NCBI GenBank assembly: GCA_038202795.1
Contig: JBBREQ010000098.1
Coordinates: 1-7,877, forward strand
Origin: PHET01 sp038202795
GTDB taxonomy: Bacteria > Actinomycetota > Coriobacteriia > Anaerosomatales > PHET01
Length of the DNA stretch: 7,877 nucleotides
Reading direction: 5' to 3'
Part shown: positions 5,727 to 7,877 of the stretch, piece by piece
How positions within the stretch are numbered: position 1 is the first letter of the stretch
Layout: every line of letters begins with the position of its first letter
Position numbers and translations under genes: made by a program
The notes under the pieces: generated by a model
Told to the model about the DNA's origin: nothing
Seen by the model: the letters and a program-made list of their open reading frames with translations, nothing else
The model's database searches: none

Positions 5727-6097
5727 AGCGCTTCCCCGTTCCCGAGGGCTACGAGCCCCCTGAAACCGACGAGGGACTCCTCGGCGAGTGCGACGTTGAC
5801 GTCTTCCGGGCTACTGGACCCGGGGGCCAGGGCGTGAACACCAGCGATTCGGCCGTTCGACTCAAGCATCGCCCCACAGGCATCGTGGTCGTGTGTCGCC
5901 GCGAGCGGAGTCAGCTTCGCAACAAGACGACCTGCCTCGCACGACTCAGGCAGCGTATCGAGGAATCGATGGCTCCGCCTCCCCCTGTGCGCAGACCCAC
6001 GCGCCCCTCGCATGCAGCCAAACAACGAAGACTCACCGAGAAGTCGCAACGCGCAGGTACGAAGGCGTCACGTCGGCGCCCCGCAGGCGAGGAGTAA
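5723..6097 (+). CDS. Stand-alone GGQ-domain peptidyl-tRNA hydrolase (release-factor-like, ArfB-type)
   Basis: This 124-residue protein consists only of the RF-1 catalytic domain and a basic tail, with no codon-recognition domains, as in the ribosome-rescue factor ArfB (YaeJ) and related release-factor-like proteins. The catalytic GGQ is at 34-36 in TGPGGQGVNTSDSAVRL, followed by HRPTGIVVVCRRERSQLRNK (49-68), which is closer to RF1/RF2 wording than to classical ArfB. The C-terminal tail (about 88-120), with RPTRPSHAAKQRRL, resembles the ArfB tail that enters the empty mRNA channel of stalled ribosomes. The expected role is to release peptides from stalled ribosomes. The frame is open upstream to 5693, but ATG 5723 forms ATGA with the ferredoxin stop and begins the family N-terminus, so it is preferred. 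A 29-codon ORF follows 4 nt after the stop. Confidence 0.93.
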   Translation: MKRFPVPEGYEPPETDEGLLGECDVDVFRATGPGGQGVNTSDSAVRLKHRPTGIVVVCRRERSQLRNKTTCLARLRQRIEESMAPPPPVRRPTRPSHAAKQRRLTEKSQRAGTKASRRRPAGEE

Positions 6098-6101
6098 ACG
6101 C

Positions 6102-6191
6102 ATGTGGCTGATGAAATCGATTGTGCTCTCAATCATCCTCACCATTGTGCTCAACGTCGTGATCGTCAGCTGGCGCAACCGCAAGCGATAG
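6102..6191 (+). CDS. 29-residue single-span membrane micro-protein
   Basis: The ORF begins ATG at 6102, only 4 nt after the GGQ gene stop, and has an excellent ribosome-binding site: GAGGAG ends at 6094, 7 nt before the ATG, inside the end of the upstream gene. The product starts MWLMKSIVLS, continues with an unbroken Ile/Leu/Val helix of about 20 residues and ends with WRNRKR. That is a classic N-out/C-in single membrane span with a basic cytoplasmic tail. It ends at TAG 6189-6191, 16 bp short of the convergent acyltransferase stop. I do not recognise a named family. The spacing, ribosome-binding site and clean hydrophobic/basic pattern argue it is translated as the third gene of the ferredoxin operon. 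Confidence 0.65.
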   Translation: MWLMKSIVLSIILTIVLNVVIVSWRNRKR

Positions 6192-6207
6192 CGGCTGCCG
6201 GCACACA

Positions 6208-7170
6208 TCAGAGCACGGTCCGTGCGGGCGGCCAGCGCCGCGCGAGCGAAACAAGCACAGCAGTGAGCAGGAAGGTCACGGCCGCTGCGACGAAGCTCCG
6301 TAGGAGTGGCTGCATGGGCGGAATGGCCACGTAGCTGATCAACGCGACGTGAACAAGGTAGATTCCCAGCGTGCTCTCGCGCGCCCACTCCATGGGCCGA
6401 AGGACCCGCGCCCAGGGCAGACGGGCGTCCACCGCAAGGCAGAGTGCTGCAAGCGCGGCCACCGAAGCTACGGCATACATGAGCCACGATGCCGCCTGGG
6501 AGCCAGTGGCTTGTCGCACGACGCTGCAGATGCCCGCGGCGACAGCGAGCACCATGAACAAGGCAGCCGCCAAGCCGGTGGAGGGCCGCCACGGCGCTCG
6601 GGCACGCCGCATCGCCGCCCAGTACACGGCGCCGTACACCGGCAGAAAGGCGTAGAAGGTACCGAAACCCAACCCAACCGGCCCACGCGGCTGCACTAGG
6701 CCGAGCGCGACGAAGAGCGCGAAACCAGCGTAGGCCGGCCACCAGCGTGCTGTGCGCGTGTCGAGCGCGGCCGCCAGTACGGCCACACAGAACAGCACCA
6801 CGAGGAACCACGCGTTGCCTCCCCCGACAAAGGCCGTGATCAACCACTCCCGCACCGATGTGCCCCACGGTGCCCTCCCGGTTCGCGCGAAGGCGAACAG
6901 CGGGAAGAACGCCATCCAGAACGCGGCGGGAATCAGCAGGCGGCGCGCGCGGGTGGCGGCGAAGACAGACAGCGCGTCTGAGGGCGGTTTGAGCCCCGCG
7001 ATGTAGCCGGCGACGGCGAAGAAGGTCGGCACGGCAACGTGGCAGGCTCCGTAGATGAAGAAAGCGACCATGTCCCGGCCCGTTCCACGCAGCACGCTGT
7101 GTTGCAGCACGATGGTGGCCGCTGCCATCAGCTTCACCGCATCGAGACCCTCAAGGCGCTGACGTGCCAC
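6208..7170 (-). CDS. Acyltransferase family 3 integral membrane protein (OafA/WecH-like)
   Basis: This 320-residue, roughly ten-span membrane enzyme would transfer acyl (often acetyl) groups to sugars or other surface molecules. Family marks are: R-x-x-x-LD at the start of helix 1 (LEGLDAVKLMA, residues 6-16); the catalytic-type histidine His24 in VLQHS; FFAVAGYIAG (50-59); the basic loop RARRLLIP (74-81); NAWFLVVLF (119-127); and the late STLGIYLVHV (266-275). The length is normal for the membrane domain alone, with no SGNH domain attached. Two GTG starts are possible. GTG 7170 lies 8 nt after a good GGAGG (7179-7183) and is chosen. GTG 7176 would be only 2 nt away but would overlap the upstream ORF stop as GTGA. 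The gene converges with the micro-protein gene. The acceptor is unknown; surface glycan or lipid is likely. Confidence 0.93.
   Translation of the reverse strand: MARQRLEGLDAVKLMAAATIVLQHSVLRGTGRDMVAFFIYGACHVAVPTFFAVAGYIAGLKPPSDALSVFAATRARRLLIPAAFWMAFFPLFAFARTGRAPWGTSVREWLITAFVGGGNAWFLVVLFCVAVLAAALDTRTARWWPAYAGFALFVALGLVQPRGPVGLGFGTFYAFLPVYGAVYWAAMRRARAPWRPSTGLAAALFMVLAVAAGICSVVRQATGSQAASWLMYAVASVAALAALCLAVDARLPWARVLRPMEWARESTLGIYLVHVALISYVAIPPMQPLLRSFVAAAVTFLLTAVLVSLARRWPPARTVL
6213..6225. repeat. Short palindrome in the acyltransferase 3' end
   Basis: GCACGG-T-CCGTGC is a perfect 6-bp inverted repeat about 22 bp past the micro-protein stop and within the last codons of the acyltransferase. 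It may help 3'-end formation of the ferredoxin operon, but there is no T-tract and the loop is minimal. Confidence 0.3.
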
Positions 7171-7172
7171 GT

Positions 7173-7295
7173 TCACATCCTCCGGGACAGCGAGTCGGTG
7201 GTGCCATGGAGGCCGACTTCGTTCAACGGGCGCTCCTGCTCCTCCCGCACCCAGGGCACGCCGGGGAAGCGAGTATCAGGGTAGACGAAAGTCAC
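7173..7295 (-). other. Possible short ORF or gene remnant ahead of the acyltransferase
   Basis: On the minus strand a frame open from about 7377 ends at TGA 7173-7175, overlapping the alternative acyltransferase start as GTGA. From about 7322 to the stop its third codon positions are almost all G or C, a coding-like signature, whereas further upstream they turn AT-rich. The coding-like part includes VTFVYPDTRF and PGVPWVREEQ. No ATG, GTG or TTG exists at the point where the composition changes. The first usable start is GTG 7295, giving 40 residues but lacking a ribosome-binding site. It may be the remnant of a longer gene, a small coupled gene with an unusual start, or chance. I recognise no family. 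Confidence 0.35.
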
Positions 7296-7328
7296 GGGCA
7301 GCGCCGACGGTGCCTCGAAACGTATTCC

Positions 7329-7356
7329 ATAATCCAGTGCACAAGCGGATAATCCG
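7329..7356. promoter_or_regulatory. ATAATCC direct repeats two helical turns apart
   Basis: ATAATCC occurs at 7329-7335 and 7349-7355, exactly 20 bp apart, within the only AT-richer patch of the 7184-7413 intergenic region. The second copy is also a perfect palindrome CGGAT-A-ATCCG (7346-7356). GATAAT (7348-7353) could serve as a -10 for the plus-strand sensor gene, although the -35 is poor (TTCCAT at 17 bp). Same-face spacing suits a dimeric response regulator. Confidence 0.4.
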
Positions 7357-7413
7357 TGGAACTGCAGCTCGGTGCCACCTCTTCACCCGCAGCGCGACTC
7401 GCAAAAGAACGGC

Positions 7414-7877
7414 ATGCAAATGGACGAGCGGGCGATCAGCTTCATCGATGAGTTCAAGCGCCGGGGCGCACTCATGATCTTCTTCCCGGCGCTGATCGTT
7501 GCCCTTGTGGTCGCCGTCGGCGTGGGCGCGCTGCTCGTGCGGAGCTACGGCCGCCTCACCGCAACGGCCCTCAACGCGCTCGCGGCTGAGAGCGTGAACG
7601 CGGGCGGGCTGGACACTCCCCAGGGCGTCGCACTACTCAAGACCGACCTCGAGAGCATGCTCAGCCACGATGCGTTCTACCATATCTCGGTGAGCGACGC
7701 GGCGGGCAGAACGGTCTTTACGGTGGGCCCGGAAACATGGACGGGCGACAAGCTGGAGGCGTCCCGAGTGGCCGCGCTGGAATCGGGCAGGACCTCGTCG
7801 GGGATCACGCGGCCTGGGGATGAGTTCCTCCTTCACGTCGTCACCCCGCTAACTGCGGGACCCGGCACCGAGCCCTA
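7414..7877 (+). CDS. Membrane-anchored protein with extracytoplasmic domain, probable sensor N-terminus (runs off the window)
   Basis: The frame is open from ATG 7414 for 154 codons to the window edge. A short cytoplasmic, charged N-terminus (about 1-18) leads into a strong hydrophobic span (about 20-42), then VRSYGRLTATALNALAAES and an extracytoplasmic segment. Residues around 88-106 (FYHISVSDAAGRTVFTVGP) read like the beta-strand and turn of a PAS/Cache-type sensor fold. This layout is common in histidine kinases, diguanylate cyclases and chemoreceptors, but no output domain is visible, so the class is open. The start is uncertain: ATG 7420 and an in-frame GTG 7372 are alternatives, and none has a strong ribosome-binding site. 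Codon usage is strongly GC3-biased like its neighbours. It diverges from the acyltransferase. Confidence 0.75.
   Translation, partial: MQMDERAISFIDEFKRRGALMIFFPALIVALVVAVGVGALLVRSYGRLTATALNALAAESVNAGGLDTPQGVALLKTDLESMLSHDAFYHISVSDAAGRTVFTVGPETWTGDKLEASRVAALESGRTSSGITRPGDEFLLHVVTPLTAGPGTEP

Noticed and set aside
1..7877. Defence system, prophage, insertion sequence, CRISPR or biosynthetic cluster
   Set aside because: No transposase, integrase, nuclease, helicase, phage or synthase motifs and no regular repeat array were seen on either strand.

Overview
The window looks like chromosomal DNA from a high-GC, probably anaerobic actinobacterium, and my best guess is a Coriobacteriia lineage. The base composition is GC-rich and GTG starts are frequent. 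There is a small [4Fe-4S] ferredoxin and a surface lipoprotein with a Tyr/Arg/Lys-rich C-terminal domain of a style I associate with that class. The taxonomic call is inference. I see no rRNA, tRNA, CRISPR array or insertion sequence.

Layout, left to right. The window opens inside a LolD/MacB-type ABC ATPase (+, ends 210). It converges on a minus-strand pair: a lipoprotein (1403-2533) followed 13 nt downstream by a secreted GH26-like glycosidase (250-1389). Upstream of the lipoprotein lies a dead ABC-exporter relic (2560-2853, -), in which the N-terminus of an FtsX/MacB-type permease is joined in frame to the middle of an ATPase. A YkuE-like membrane-anchored metallophosphoesterase (2944-3843, +) diverges from the relic. 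It runs tail to tail into a DUF72 protein (3840-4853, -), with the two stop codons sharing one CTAG. The DUF72 protein ends in a sequence resembling a DNA sliding-clamp binding peptide. Behind it is a small exported protein with eight cysteines (4980-5306, -), with a good promoter.

From 5535 a compact plus-strand operon carries a single-cluster ferredoxin, a stand-alone GGQ-domain peptidyl-tRNA hydrolase (ArfB-like, ATGA overlap) and a 29-residue single-span membrane protein 4 nt later. It converges on an acyltransferase-3 membrane enzyme (6208-7170, -). Upstream of that is a short ORF of coding-like composition but uncertain start. The window ends inside a membrane-anchored protein with an extracytoplasmic domain (7414 to the edge, +), probably the N-terminus of a signal-transduction protein.

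Functionally this is an envelope-centred accessory region (glycosidase, lipoprotein, phosphoesterase, acyltransferase, Cys-rich exported protein, sensor) with one housekeeping-like cassette (ferredoxin plus ribosome rescue). I found no defence system or mobile element. The most interesting points are the clamp-like tail on DUF72, the ferredoxin/GGQ/micro-protein operon, the Cys-rich exported protein and the permease-ATPase relic.
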